Positions 1-7,739 of a stretch of 52,558 nucleotides of DNA are shown piece after piece (position 1 is the first letter of the stretch; each line of letters opens with the position of its first letter). Location of the stretch: assembly GCA_024400755.1 (NCBI GenBank), contig JAKSMG010000014.1, positions 1 to 52,558 on the forward strand, written 5' to 3'. Source of the DNA: Bacteroidales bacterium (lineage in GTDB: Bacteria; Bacteroidota; Bacteroidia; Bacteroidales; WCHB1-69). The notes under the pieces are model-generated. The model was not told where the DNA came from. It searched no databases and saw only the letters and a list, made by a program, of their open reading frames with translations. The position numbers and the translations under genes are program-made.

Positions 1-4
1 TTTA

Positions 5-12
5 CAAAGATA
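5..12 (-). promoter_or_regulatory. -7 promoter box facing out of the window's left edge
   Basis: On the minus strand this reads TATCTTTG, a match to the Bacteroidota TAnnTTTG element. A TTG lies about 20 bp upstream on that strand, as expected for the -33 element. It should drive a gene that starts to the left of the window. Confidence 0.5.
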
Positions 13-177
13 CTCATTTTCAGCCACTTGACCAAATTTTTAAAGTTAAAAATATCTAATTAAAATATTAATAATCAAATTGTTGAACTAAAAAGTTCCG
101 AAGTATTGTTATCATACATTTGCAAAAAATCACAAAAAAAAAGTTTCACCCACAACAGTCTATTTCAATATATTTTA

Positions 178-185
178 TATCTTTG
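178..185 (+). promoter_or_regulatory. -7 promoter box (TATCTTTG) upstream of small ORF
   Basis: TATCTTTG matches TAnnTTTG and precedes the 26-codon ORF at 280 with a leader of roughly 90 nt. Confidence 0.45.
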
Positions 186-279
186 CTCATCATGTGAGAG
201 AAAATATCTAATTATAGTTGTGTTCATCATGAAAAACAACATAAACTAAGAAATACTAAAGGTTAAACTAACGAAAATT

Positions 280-360
280 ATGAATGAAATAGAGTTTATG
301 GAAGAGCATTGGGGTAGTGAGCAAATTCTTGCTTATATAAGAGATATTCGTAATAAATAA
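280..360 (+). CDS. small ORF, 26 codons, unknown
   Basis: An ATG-started ORF encodes an acidic 26-residue peptide beginning MNEIEFMEEHW and ending IRDIRNK. It lies downstream of a good promoter box at 178-185. I do not recognise it. It could be a genuine small protein, or the surviving N-terminus of a larger gene whose remainder was lost, which would fit the decayed look of the first 1.5 kb. A second promoter box lies just past its stop, so it is probably a separate unit from the ORF at 518. Confidence 0.3.
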   Translation: MNEIEFMEEHWGSEQILAYIRDIRNK

Positions 361-390
361 TGACAAAGGTCATTATACCTCAAGCTCTGA

Positions 391-398
391 TAATTTTG
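391..398 (+). promoter_or_regulatory. -7 promoter box (TAATTTTG)
   Basis: TAATTTTG matches TAnnTTTG and lies about 120 bp upstream of the ATG at 518. Confidence 0.4.
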
Positions 399-517
399 CA
401 ATTATGAAATAAGTACAGATTATAAAACCGAGAAAAAAACAACGATATAGGCATACTCAACCATATTATAACTGATTATGTTTGTATCAAAATATCAATA
501 ATTTAAATTTAATTTTT

Positions 518-931
518 ATGTTACATAAGAATAATTACAAAGACTGGGAAAATTGGTTTAACTCCAATAACAATTTAAACACAATTCTCAACAATTTAGA
601 ACTACATTTTTCTACTAATGAATTTATTTCTGTTACAATTGAACTTTATAAAAATTCCTTTGGCCTAAAGACGCAGCCAAAAATTCAATATTTTGTAAAA
701 GAATGGATTTCTCGATATTATTTATATTTTTTACAAAGAAAAAAATTGATAACTAAAAACGAAATACTTCATAGGGAAAATGAATATGATCAAAGATGGG
801 TTATTGGAAATGTTAATTACGTAAAACGTCTAAAAATTCTTCTAAACAAAGAACAAAAAAATCACAACAATAAAACTTGTTATGGAGGAGTAATCTTTGG
901 ATTCAATTGTTCAAAACATCAAAAAAACTGA
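518..931 (+). CDS. hypothetical protein, 137 aa
   Basis: The protein is Asn/Lys-rich and predicted cytosolic, with no signal peptide or clear TM segment. An in-frame TTG at 482 would add 12 residues, but the ATG at 518 is the more natural start. Aromatic residues are dense in the middle (WISRYYLYF, about residues 71-79), followed by a basic stretch. I recognise no domain. Base composition is even more AT-rich than the core genes, and neighbours are truncated or accessory, so recent acquisition or decay is plausible. It stands alone between two small transcription units. Confidence 0.45.
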   Translation: MLHKNNYKDWENWFNSNNNLNTILNNLELHFSTNEFISVTIELYKNSFGLKTQPKIQYFVKEWISRYYLYFLQRKKLITKNEILHRENEYDQRWVIGNVNYVKRLKILLNKEQKNHNNKTCYGGVIFGFNCSKHQKN

Positions 932-1199
932 TATAATGTTTCTTTGTACATGACATTTTTTATCCTTTCACATTTAACGGCATTTTATTGATTATCAATA
1001 AATCAAAGAACTGCATTGGGTAGTCATTTCTTCCACTTATAAAAAATTTGGTAAGGATGTTTCAAACGTGGCGGAAGATGTTTTTCACCTTCTGCCCGTG
1101 TTGTAGAATCCAGATTGATTTCAGGTTGCGATTGACGTATTCCAGAGCGATAAGCAGACAATTGATGCTATCGGCAGTTCGGCGTGTCTGATAATTGTT
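932..1199. other. gap with no intact gene, composition unlike flanks
   Basis: The stretch 1030-1190 is richer in GC than the DNA on either side. On the minus strand it reads as short open stretches broken by stops in every frame. It looks like the eroded remains of a coding sequence, but I could not assign a family. Confidence 0.3.
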
Positions 1200-1207
1200 T
1201 ATTTTTG
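1200..1207 (+). promoter_or_regulatory. -7 promoter box (TATTTTTG) for truncated lipoprotein
   Basis: TATTTTTG matches TAnnTTTG about 95 bp before the ATG at 1301. Confidence 0.45.
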
Positions 1208-1300
1208 CACTCGTGACTGGTATTCATAAAAAGAAAAAATGCGGAGTTTAATTCTAAATTGCTAAATATCAATTGCTTTACAAATAATGAACAAAATAAA

Positions 1301-1519
1301 ATGAAAATGATGAAAATTATCACCCAAATAATGTCTGTATTTCTCTTTCTTGCCATCGCAGTTTCTGTTGCTTTACTTTTTTTATCCTGCAATACACCAA
1401 AGCAAAAAGAAGTTGTTGAAGACAATGCCCTACCCTGGCCAGAACATTTCTTAGAAATTATACGATTCCACTCAGGTCAACCTTGTATGTCACAGGTGCA
1501 GATTCATTTCTTCGAATAA
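1301..1519 (+). pseudogene. truncated lipoprotein, 72 aa
   Basis: The N-terminus (MKMMKIITQ...) has a long hydrophobic stretch ending in a plausible lipobox, ALLFLSC, at about residues 24-30. It is followed by a short Lys/Glu-rich linker and an acidic segment. An upstream in-frame start at 1259 would place extra polar residues before the signal, so ATG 1301 is preferred. The last 20 codons are antisense to the 3' end of the DUF4143 ATPase gene, so they probably do not belong to the ancestral lipoprotein. I infer that the ATPase gene arrived and cut the lipoprotein short. It could still yield a short membrane-anchored peptide. Confidence 0.45.
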
Positions 1520-2804
1520 ACATAACCATATATATCGGCATATATACCAACTTTCCCGAACAACTCAGATTGTCGTTGCACAGAATCAGTGCTTCAGGAA
1601 GAATATACTCTCTGCAATCCATAATATTGGCCAACGCGCGATGCTGACCGTAATCCTTGCCCGATTTGACCTCTATGGGCAACACTTTTCCCGCAAGCGA
1701 TACTACAAAGTCAATTTCTCCTCTTTTCTTGTTGTTATAGTAAAACAGCTCAATGCCATGTGCCACTAATTCCTGGGCTACGGCATTCTCAAAGATTGAA
1801 CCGTGATTAATGTCCTTGTCACCACGAATTATCCGGATTTGGATGCCTTCCGCATACATTGCCGCCAATAATCCAACATCACATAAAAACAACTTCAATA
1901 AATTGCGTGAGCGAGCAAGCATCAGTGGTTGCTTGGGTTCTTCCACATTATAAACCGGAATTGCCACACCTGCATTTTTTAGCCATAAAAAAGAGTTGTG
2001 GTATCGTTCATACTTGGCATTCTCATTCAAGTTCTTTAGTATAAACCGTTTGTTTTTTGAATTCAATTCCGGGGGAATCAAATCAAAAATTTCGTTGTTT
2101 TCCAATTTATTTTTAGGATCATATTTGGCTATGTCTCTCTCGTACATCGCAATAATGTCTTTCTGAACTGCCATTACCTCTTGAAGATTGTTGGTTTCCA
2201 AATATTTGCTTACTGCCGCCGGCATTCCTCCAACAATAAGATAGAGACGAAATAACTCCATCATTTTTATATGAATATATTCATCTACTGGCTTGCGGAA
2301 TTTCCAACACGTTCTCAAATGGTCAATCACCGTATCTCCAATACCTATTGCCCTGACAAATTCCTCAAGGTCTAATGGAAACATTTCTTTTACAGTCATA
2401 TACCCAACCGGCTCAGAACGTAAATCCTTTAACTCAACCCCCAATAACGAACCACTCATAATATATCGATATGAACCCTCTTCAACTAAAAACTTTATCG
2501 CCGTCACAACTTCTGGACAAGCTTGTACCTCATCAAAAAAAATAAGTGTATTCCCTTTTTCCAATTTCTTATTTGTCAGGGCGGATAATCTCAACAACAA
2601 ATCACTGGTATTCTTGGCATCCTTCAACAACAATGCGGCTTCCTCATTTTCAATGAAATTGATTTCCACAAAACATTTCCACTGCTTGCCAAATTCACGA
2701 ATGGAGAATGTCTTGCCAATTTGTCTTGCTCCTGTAATAAGCAATGCATTTTTTGATGATTTATAAAAGTTCCTAATAAACGTATCTATCTTCCTTTTTA
2801 GCAT
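1458..2804 (-). CDS. AAA-family ATPase with C-terminal DUF4143 domain
   Basis: This 448-residue protein has an N-terminal P-loop ATPase domain with Walker A GARQIGKT (about 25-32), Walker B LIFFDEVQ (D91/E92) and a sensor-like MSGSLLG motif. The C-terminal DUF4143 region has a PD-(D/E)xK-like pattern, EIDFVV followed by LPIEVKSGK near residue 380. The family is widespread in Bacteroidota, often in many copies per genome, and has no settled function. Proposed roles include defence and mobile-element biology. ATG 2804 is preferred over an in-frame TTG at 2831 because an AAAGGAA stretch sits just upstream. Three direct repeats at exact 32-bp spacing surround its promoter, which suggests autoregulation. 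It is monocistronic and convergent with the truncated lipoprotein. Confidence 0.9.
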   Translation of the reverse strand: MLKRKIDTFIRNFYKSSKNALLITGARQIGKTFSIREFGKQWKCFVEINFIENEEAALLLKDAKNTSDLLLRLSALTNKKLEKGNTLIFFDEVQACPEVVTAIKFLVEEGSYRYIMSGSLLGVELKDLRSEPVGYMTVKEMFPLDLEEFVRAIGIGDTVIDHLRTCWKFRKPVDEYIHIKMMELFRLYLIVGGMPAAVSKYLETNNLQEVMAVQKDIIAMYERDIAKYDPKNKLENNEIFDLIPPELNSKNKRFILKNLNENAKYERYHNSFLWLKNAGVAIPVYNVEEPKQPLMLARSRNLLKLFLCDVGLLAAMYAEGIQIRIIRGDKDINHGSIFENAVAQELVAHGIELFYYNNKKRGEIDFVVSLAGKVLPIEVKSGKDYGQHRALANIMDCREYILPEALILCNDNLSCSGKLVYMPIYMVMFIRRNESAPVTYKVDLSGIV

Positions 2805-2834
2805 CAAATTCCTTTCTTTTAATATTGACAAATG

Positions 2835-2918
2835 AAAAACTTCTACTTTTCCAATGCAAAAATACTAAAAATTTCCATTTTTACAAGATGTTTTCATTAA
2901 AAATTTCCACTTTTCCAA
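2835..2918 (-). repeat. three 20-bp direct repeats, 32-bp period, over the DUF4143 ATPase promoter
   Basis: On the minus strand the repeats read TTGGAAAAGTGGAAATTTTT (2918-2899), TTGTAAAAATGGAAATTTTT (2886-2867) and TTGGAAAAGTAGAAGTTTTT (2854-2835). The start-to-start spacing is exactly 32 bp both times, about three helical turns, so all three would face the same side of the DNA. The -7 box lies in the spacer between the second and third repeats. This geometry is what an operator array for a cooperative DNA-binding protein would look like. Confidence 0.8.
2857..2864 (-). promoter_or_regulatory. -7 promoter box for DUF4143 ATPase
   Basis: On the minus strand this reads TATTTTTG, embedded between direct repeats. 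The predicted transcript starts about 45 nt before ATG 2804, inside or next to the third repeat. Confidence 0.6.
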
Positions 2919-3030
2919 GAATCTCATTTTTTTATTTGCACTTTTTTTCTGTTTTTTTCAATTCATACATTTTGACCTATAATTCATACATTCCACAAGG
3001 GTAAAATGATTTTAGGGGCATTATAACTTG

Positions 3031-3038
3031 TAATTTTG
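3031..3038 (+). promoter_or_regulatory. -7 promoter box (TAATTTTG) for WG-repeat gene
   Basis: TAATTTTG matches TAnnTTTG about 85 bp upstream of ATG 3123. Confidence 0.45.
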
Positions 3039-3122
3039 TCGCGGTTTTCAATGAAAACCATACGGAAACACAATGCGACTAAAAGAACATTCCAATAATT
3101 TTTATCAATTAAACCTTATAAA

Positions 3123-4193
3123 ATGAAAAATTTTGACAAAACAGAAGAAAAATTGAACGAGAACTTGAACGAAGAATCTCAAACAGCAGTTTTTACCGAC
3201 AATGATATGCCGGAAGAAGAGCAAAATGAAACAGACAGAAAAAAATGGTATAAAAAACCGAGAAAAATTTTTATTGTCGGCGGAATTATACTTCTTTTAT
3301 TAGGAGTTTTGAGTTTCATAATTTGGAAAAATATGGGCAGATCCCACCACAAAGCGGAGCCTATTCCCGAATATGTAGAAGAACCCAATTCATCCTCTAT
3401 TTCATACGAAAGCAGTAAAATTAATATTGTCAACCCTTCCACAAAAAAAATCATTGTAGAGGACGTCGAATGGTATCACGGAGGGGATGACTATAAAGAC
3501 TCCATCGTTTTATTTGCCAAGAACGGCAAACGCGGATTTTGCAACATCATTACCAATCAAGTTATTGTCGAACCCTTGAAATATACCAAAGCATGGCAAT
3601 TTTCTGAGGGTTTGGCTGCGGTTGAAAAAAATGGATTCATCGGGTTCGTCAACACCAGCGGAAAAGTGGTCATTGGATTCCGTTTCCCCTTTCGCGGCAA
3701 TCCGCTTTATGAATTTGTATTCCATAATGGACATTGCGTAGTAGCAGATAGCAACAATAAAATAGGAATAATTAATAACAAAGGACAATGGATTGTGAAA
3801 CCTTTATATGACGATATAGACCTCACCAAAGAGTATGCCATTGTTTACAAAGAGGGAGATTTCAAAAAGCAGGTCGATTATAATGGCAACATTCTGAAAG
3901 ATGGAATTATCGATGACATTAACGACATTTACTACGCCACTTCTTACACAGATGCTGAAACCGGACGCCCAATGAAAGGAGAAATAAGAAATCCTGATTT
4001 TTACGAATACCGTGTTGGAAACCATTCCGGTCTCATCAATAGTCAGGGAAAGTTCATCACCCGGCCCATATATACCTCTATTACAGGGATTTCCAAAACA
4101 TTATTTTGCGCAACACTGCAAGATTACCGTTCAAAAGTCTTCATCGACCAAAACGGTACTGTGATTTCCGGAAAAAGTTTTTATAAAATGTAA
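3123..4193 (+). CDS. membrane-anchored WG-repeat protein
   Basis: A 356-residue protein has a polar acidic N-terminus of about 45 residues, one TM helix (about 49-68), and a long C-terminal domain built from WG-type repeats. Examples are GKRGFCNI, GFIGFVNTSGKVVI, NKIGIINNKGQWIV and HSGLINSQGKFIT, each followed by a [IV]xPxxY-like turn. With no cleavable signal and Lys/Arg preceding the helix, the repeat domain probably lies on the periplasmic side. WG repeats are widespread in Bacteroidota and thought to be binding scaffolds. No enzyme motif is visible. It has its own promoter and lies between two ATPase genes with no evident functional link. Confidence 0.8.
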   Translation: MKNFDKTEEKLNENLNEESQTAVFTDNDMPEEEQNETDRKKWYKKPRKIFIVGGIILLLLGVLSFIIWKNMGRSHHKAEPIPEYVEEPNSSSISYESSKINIVNPSTKKIIVEDVEWYHGGDDYKDSIVLFAKNGKRGFCNIITNQVIVEPLKYTKAWQFSEGLAAVEKNGFIGFVNTSGKVVIGFRFPFRGNPLYEFVFHNGHCVVADSNNKIGIINNKGQWIVKPLYDDIDLTKEYAIVYKEGDFKKQVDYNGNILKDGIIDDINDIYYATSYTDAETGRPMKGEIRNPDFYEYRVGNHSGLINSQGKFITRPIYTSITGISKTLFCATLQDYRSKVFIDQNGTVISGKSFYKM

Positions 4194-4280
4194 TCTCCGA
4201 TTTTGACTGTCCGTTATAATTTTACTTTATTGATAATATTGATCCTCAATTAAACCGAGTACAAAAAGAATGGAATAAGT

Positions 4281-4320
4281 GCCCACGTGCGGGCAGGCCC
4301 GACGACAGGAGGATGCGAAG
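4281..4320. repeat. short GC-rich insert-like segment
   Basis: About 40 bp of strongly GC-rich sequence sits in otherwise AT-rich intergenic DNA. It contains the imperfect palindrome GCCCACGTGCGGGC. It looks like a fragment of a dispersed GC-rich repeat, and only its composition supports this. Confidence 0.35.
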
Positions 4321-4329
4321 AGATTTCTT

Positions 4330-4433
4330 TGAGTTTTTTCCAGAATTGATGTTTTTTATATCGTTTTGGAAAAAACTCAATTGAGATTTTTCCAAAATTA
4401 GTGTTTTTTATATGGTTTTGGAAAAAACTCAGA
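4330..4433 (+). repeat. tandem pair of 52-bp palindromic units before the DUF234 ATPase
   Basis: Two adjacent 52-bp units (4330-4381 and 4382-4433) are identical at 45 of 52 positions by eye. Each is an inverted repeat with left arm TGAG(T/A)TTTTTCCA and right arm TTTTGGAAAAAACTCA around an AT-rich centre. The second unit ends about 10 bp before the -7 box, so it covers the -33 region. This is a good candidate operator for autoregulation of the ATPase gene. Confidence 0.8.
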
Positions 4434-4442
4434 TTTATTTAT

Positions 4443-4450
4443 TATCTTTG
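4443..4450 (+). promoter_or_regulatory. -7 promoter box (TATCTTTG) for DUF234 ATPase
   Basis: TATCTTTG matches TAnnTTTG. The start codon at 4475 follows after a short leader of about 18 nt. Confidence 0.6.
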
Positions 4451-4474
4451 CACTTTCAAAAAATAAAATTTGAT

Positions 4475-5899
4475 ATGCAGAAAATAATTGGCAGAGAGGC
4501 GCAAATAAAGCAGTTGAATGAATATATTTATTCGTCAAATGCTGAATTTGTGGCCATTTATGGTCGCCGTCGTGTGGGAAAAACCTACTTGGTGAATCAA
4601 TTGTACGGAAAGGATTTCTCATTTTCCGTAACGGGAATATTGTCAGGTACTTACGATGAACAAATGACTTCTTTTGTGGAGGCACTCAAAGATTTCGGAT
4701 GCGATGTACCTGCTGTGCCTGAAAATTGGATGAATGCTTTTATTTTGCTGAAGAACTTACTGAAAACCAAGATTTCAAAAGAAAAGCCGCTGATAATCTT
4801 TATAGATGAGTTGCCGAGTTTTGATACTCAACGTTCGGGATTTGTTCGTGCATTGGGTTACTTTTGGAACAGTTGGGCTTGTATGCAAGACAACTTGACG
4901 TTAATTGTATGCGGTTCTGCCACGTCGTGGATGATCAACAACATTATCAATAACAAAGGTGGTTTGCATAATAGGATTACTCACGAAATACATCTTCATC
5001 CTTTTTCACTGAAAGAAACAGAAAAACTTTTACAAAATAATGAATTTCAATGGAATAGAAAACAAATACTCTATGCTTATATGGCAATGGGCGGAATTCC
5101 ATACTATTTGTGTATGCTGAGAAAAGATGAAAGTTTCGCGCAAAATATCGACCGCCTGTTCTTTTCCGAAGATTCAACTTTGCGTCGCGAGTATAAACGA
5201 TTGTATGAAACCTTGTTTAATTCCCCGGCAATCTATATGGAAATCGTGCGCATTTTGGCTACAAACAAAACGGGATTGTCACGTGAAGATATTGCAAATC
5301 AATTGAATATAGATTCTTCTGGAAATTTAAGCACTAAACTGGAAGACCTCATCAATTGTGACATCATTAGAAAATATTGTGTTAGAACAAAGAAAATAAA
5401 ATCTACTTCCGCAATCTATCAGTTAGTGGATTTCTTTTCGCTTTTTTATCTAACTTTCAATCCGAAAGCTGAAAGAGAAAACAATTATTGGCAAAACCAT
5501 TTGGGCAATCCCGAATTGAACACTTGGATGGGCTTGGCTTTTGAAAAGGTATGCCTGTCTCACATTGTTCCCATCAAAAAAGCATTGAAAATAGACGGGA
5601 TTGCCACTCAACATTATTCCTGGAGAAGCAAACAGAAAGAAAACCGCACACAAATAGATTTAATCATTGAGCGTGCCGATAAAATTGTAAATCTTTGTGA
5701 AATAAAGTTTTCCAATGAAAAATATTTGTTGAAGAAAGAAGAAGCGGAAAAGTTGCAGCATAGAATTGCAACTTTCCGTGCGGAAACGGAACTGGCTTGT
5801 CCCATTTGGTTGACTATGATTACCACCAGCGGTCTGGCACCGTCTGTTTACAACGCAGATGTGGTAAAGGAACTGACATTGACCGATTTATTTGAATAA
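4475..5899 (+). CDS. AAA-family ATPase with C-terminal DUF234 domain
   Basis: A 474-residue protein has Walker A GRRRVGKT (30-37), Walker B LIIFIDELP (D111/E112), and an archaeal-ATPase-like middle region followed by a winged-helix-like segment. The C-terminal DUF234 part has a nuclease-like pattern, TQIDLII then NLCEIKFS near residue 410. A reading frame open from 4412 would add 21 residues, but these lie inside the palindromic repeat and the promoter, so ATG 4475 is the real start. The family is common in archaea, Bacteroidota and Thermotogae and has no established function. It is distinct from the DUF4143 protein 2 kb away, yet has the same layout: NTPase, nuclease-like tail, solitary gene and repeat-covered promoter. 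Confidence 0.9.
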   Translation: MQKIIGREAQIKQLNEYIYSSNAEFVAIYGRRRVGKTYLVNQLYGKDFSFSVTGILSGTYDEQMTSFVEALKDFGCDVPAVPENWMNAFILLKNLLKTKISKEKPLIIFIDELPSFDTQRSGFVRALGYFWNSWACMQDNLTLIVCGSATSWMINNIINNKGGLHNRITHEIHLHPFSLKETEKLLQNNEFQWNRKQILYAYMAMGGIPYYLCMLRKDESFAQNIDRLFFSEDSTLRREYKRLYETLFNSPAIYMEIVRILATNKTGLSREDIANQLNIDSSGNLSTKLEDLINCDIIRKYCVRTKKIKSTSAIYQLVDFFSLFYLTFNPKAERENNYWQNHLGNPELNTWMGLAFEKVCLSHIVPIKKALKIDGIATQHYSWRSKQKENRTQIDLIIERADKIVNLCEIKFSNEKYLLKKEEAEKLQHRIATFRAETELACPIWLTMITTSGLAPSVYNADVVKELTLTDLFE

Positions 5900-5931
5900 A
5901 GATACTTAAATATCGCACGGATTTCTTATGT

Positions 5932-6636
5932 CTAATTTTCGGCAATGTATTCGTCGATTTGCGACATCACCATCTCAACAAGCTGCATGCTTTCGTTAAA
6001 ATCTCTGCAACCGTAAAATTTTCGGGGAATTTCGTGCAGAAAAACCTTTCCTTCCGGCGTGGAAACCATCGTTGTCCATAATTCCTGAGCCGTAAAACCC
6101 TCTTTCGACATCAATGCTTTGAGTTCATCATTATTTACTTGCTGCCATAAATCATTCTTCTGCTGATTATAATCATTGAAAAACACTATGTCTTCATCAA
6201 TAATACCATAAATCTGAATGATATTCAATGCCAATTCCTGATCCTTTATTTTTTGCAATAAAACCGAATTCTTCGACAATTCCAACGCATCCGTGGTCGG
6301 TTTCATCTTCCCGATTGACAACGGAACATTGCAATAATAATACAGCGAATCTACCGGTGCGGCATAGTAATCCCGCTCGTGACTAATTAGGAAATCTGCC
6401 GCCGCCTGCTCCAGTTTTATTTTCTCATCACAATTTTTAAGCTCTTCACAATTTACAGCCAATTCTTTTTTGATCAGATTTAATGACTCATTCACTGCCT
6501 TTTTTTCCGCTCGCACATCTATGGCCTTCTGTACCATAAAAGTAATTGCAATACCCAAAATAACAGCAGTCAGATTCGTCAAAAACGATGACCAATCCCA
6601 TTTGAATTTTTTAGAATTAGAATTTTCTTTTTTCAT
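5932..6636 (-). CDS. single-TM protein of unknown function, 234 aa
   Basis: The short basic N-terminus is followed by one TM helix (about 18-36, LTNLTAVILGIAITFMVQK). The remainder is largely helical and polar, with Glu/Lys-rich amphipathic stretches predicted to lie outside the cytoplasm. The architecture resembles small Bacteroidota membrane proteins of the DUF6090 type, but that is only a general resemblance. No catalytic motif is visible. It is convergent with the DUF234 ATPase, with a 32-bp gap, and has its own promoter about 150 bp upstream. Confidence 0.6.
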   Translation of the reverse strand: MKKENSNSKKFKWDWSSFLTNLTAVILGIAITFMVQKAIDVRAEKKAVNESLNLIKKELAVNCEELKNCDEKIKLEQAAADFLISHERDYYAAPVDSLYYYCNVPLSIGKMKPTTDALELSKNSVLLQKIKDQELALNIIQIYGIIDEDIVFFNDYNQQKNDLWQQVNNDELKALMSKEGFTAQELWTTMVSTPEGKVFLHEIPRKFYGCRDFNESMQLVEMVMSQIDEYIAEN

Positions 6637-6783
6637 AAAATTAAATTCCGCAGATTATTCTTGAATCTTGATTGTTGAAAAATGACAAACCATTATAAAC
6701 AAATAACTTGACAATAACTTGCATTTTTTCAATAATTTCACCTGCTTTTGTGCTGCGAAACCTGAAAACGGGTGATATGATGA

Positions 6784-6791
6784 CAAAAATA
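6784..6791 (-). promoter_or_regulatory. -7 promoter box for the single-TM protein
   Basis: The minus strand reads TATTTTTG, leaving a leader of about 150 nt before ATG 6636. Confidence 0.35.
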
Positions 6792-7017
6792 CAACTAAAT
6801 TCGGAAAAATCAAGACTTTTGGAAAAATTTTTCAATAATAGACTCTTTTCGTAAAACGGGAATTTCAAAACTCATAGACAAATACATATGGGAAATGGTA
6901 TGTTGTTTTAATATAATAAATACAACCTCAAACCGTTCTATTTAATAGTCTAATCGCATCCTGAGATTTGCTGACGAAAAAAATATTTAATTTCGCCAAT
7001 AAATCAACTTTTATGTT

Positions 7018-7025
7018 TATTTTTG
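7018..7025 (+). promoter_or_regulatory. -7 promoter box for toxin-antitoxin remnant
   Basis: TATTTTTG matches TAnnTTTG and lies 20 bp upstream of the ATG of the broken toxin gene. Confidence 0.5.
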
Positions 7026-7044
7026 CATCCTTGAATACTACACT

Positions 7045-7336
7045 ATGAAGAAGAATTTATTAATTGAACTATTAGAAGATAATGAAAATGTTTCACTCTA
7101 TTCGCCACGCTATGAAGGTGAGGAATTTACAGATTAACATACAATCTAAAATACTGATATTGGGAAATGGTGGTCTCAAACACTCAACTACATATCAAGA
7201 AGATGATTTTCTAAATAAATGTGTTCAAACTTTGCAAAAAATTGATATAGAAATTAAACAACTGGAAAAGAAAAAGATAATTCGTATATCAGGTACAAAG
7301 TTATTAGGTACATTACATTTTGAAATAGATGAATAA
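7045..7336 (+). pseudogene. RelE/HigB-like (Gp49-type) toxin gene with internal deletion
   Basis: Two reading frames together look like the two ends of one toxin. From 7045 a 30-codon frame reads MKKNLLIELLEDN... and ends SPRYEGEEFTD. From about 7133 a second frame continues with INIQSKILILGNGGLK, a Gln/Lys-rich helix, and the C-terminal KLLGTLHFEIDE. From memory of this family, full toxins of about 150-170 residues carry about 60 more residues between these blocks, including the catalytic basic positions. I infer an internal deletion that also shifted the frame. The 3' end lies just before the antitoxin, which is the usual arrangement. The product is almost certainly inactive as an RNase, though a short C-terminal peptide could be made from ATG 7082. 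Confidence 0.65.
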
Positions 7337-7346
7337 ATGCAGTATT

Positions 7347-7655
7347 ATGAAAACCAATAAATTAATGGACAGTATTCGTGATACTATAAGTCCAGAAATA
7401 AAGAAACAAACGGAATTGTCTGTCAGCATAGCCAATCGAATCTATGAAATTTTAGAGGAAAAAAAACTTACTCAAAAAGATTTGGCTCATTTGCTTGGCA
7501 AAACAGAAACTGAAGTTAGTCGATGGCTCTCGGGAACACATAATTTGACAATGGCTACTATCGCTAAAATTTCAACTGCCCTTGGAGAAGACATTATCCA
7601 AACCACTCTGTCTAAGAACCGTAAAGTACAAAACAAAAAAATAGCATTATTATAA
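7347..7655 (+). CDS. XRE-family antitoxin-like regulator
   Basis: This 102-residue protein has a classic helix-turn-helix: LTQKDLAHLLGKTETEVSRW, then LSGTHNLTMATIAKIS, at about residues 43-78. An N-terminal helix precedes it (SPEIKKQTELSVSIANRIYEILEEK). ATG 7329 would overlap the end of the toxin remnant by 8 nt and add six residues, so ATG 7347 is chosen. It matches the antitoxin partner of RelE/HigB-like systems, usually encoded directly downstream of the toxin as here. With the toxin internally deleted, it may survive as an orphan regulator of its own promoter or as an anti-addiction factor against a related toxin elsewhere. Confidence 0.8.
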   Translation: MKTNKLMDSIRDTISPEIKKQTELSVSIANRIYEILEEKKLTQKDLAHLLGKTETEVSRWLSGTHNLTMATIAKISTALGEDIIQTTLSKNRKVQNKKIALL

Positions 7656-7693
7656 TATGCTTATTTTCAAACATTTATCACTCAATAAAAATC

Positions 7694-7701
7694 TAAGTTT
7701 G
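7694..7701 (+). promoter_or_regulatory. -7 promoter box (TAAGTTTG) for transglycosylase
   Basis: TAAGTTTG matches TAnnTTTG and lies 38 bp before ATG 7740. Confidence 0.4.
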
Positions 7702-7739
7702 TCAACACTTAAGAACATCAACCTATATCATTACCTAAA

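Larger units (their letters stand above)
6637..7044. other. intergenic region with two divergent promoters
   Basis: About 400 bp hold a minus-strand promoter near 6784-6791 and a plus-strand promoter near 7018-7025. I see no further gene or clear repeat. Confidence 0.4.
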
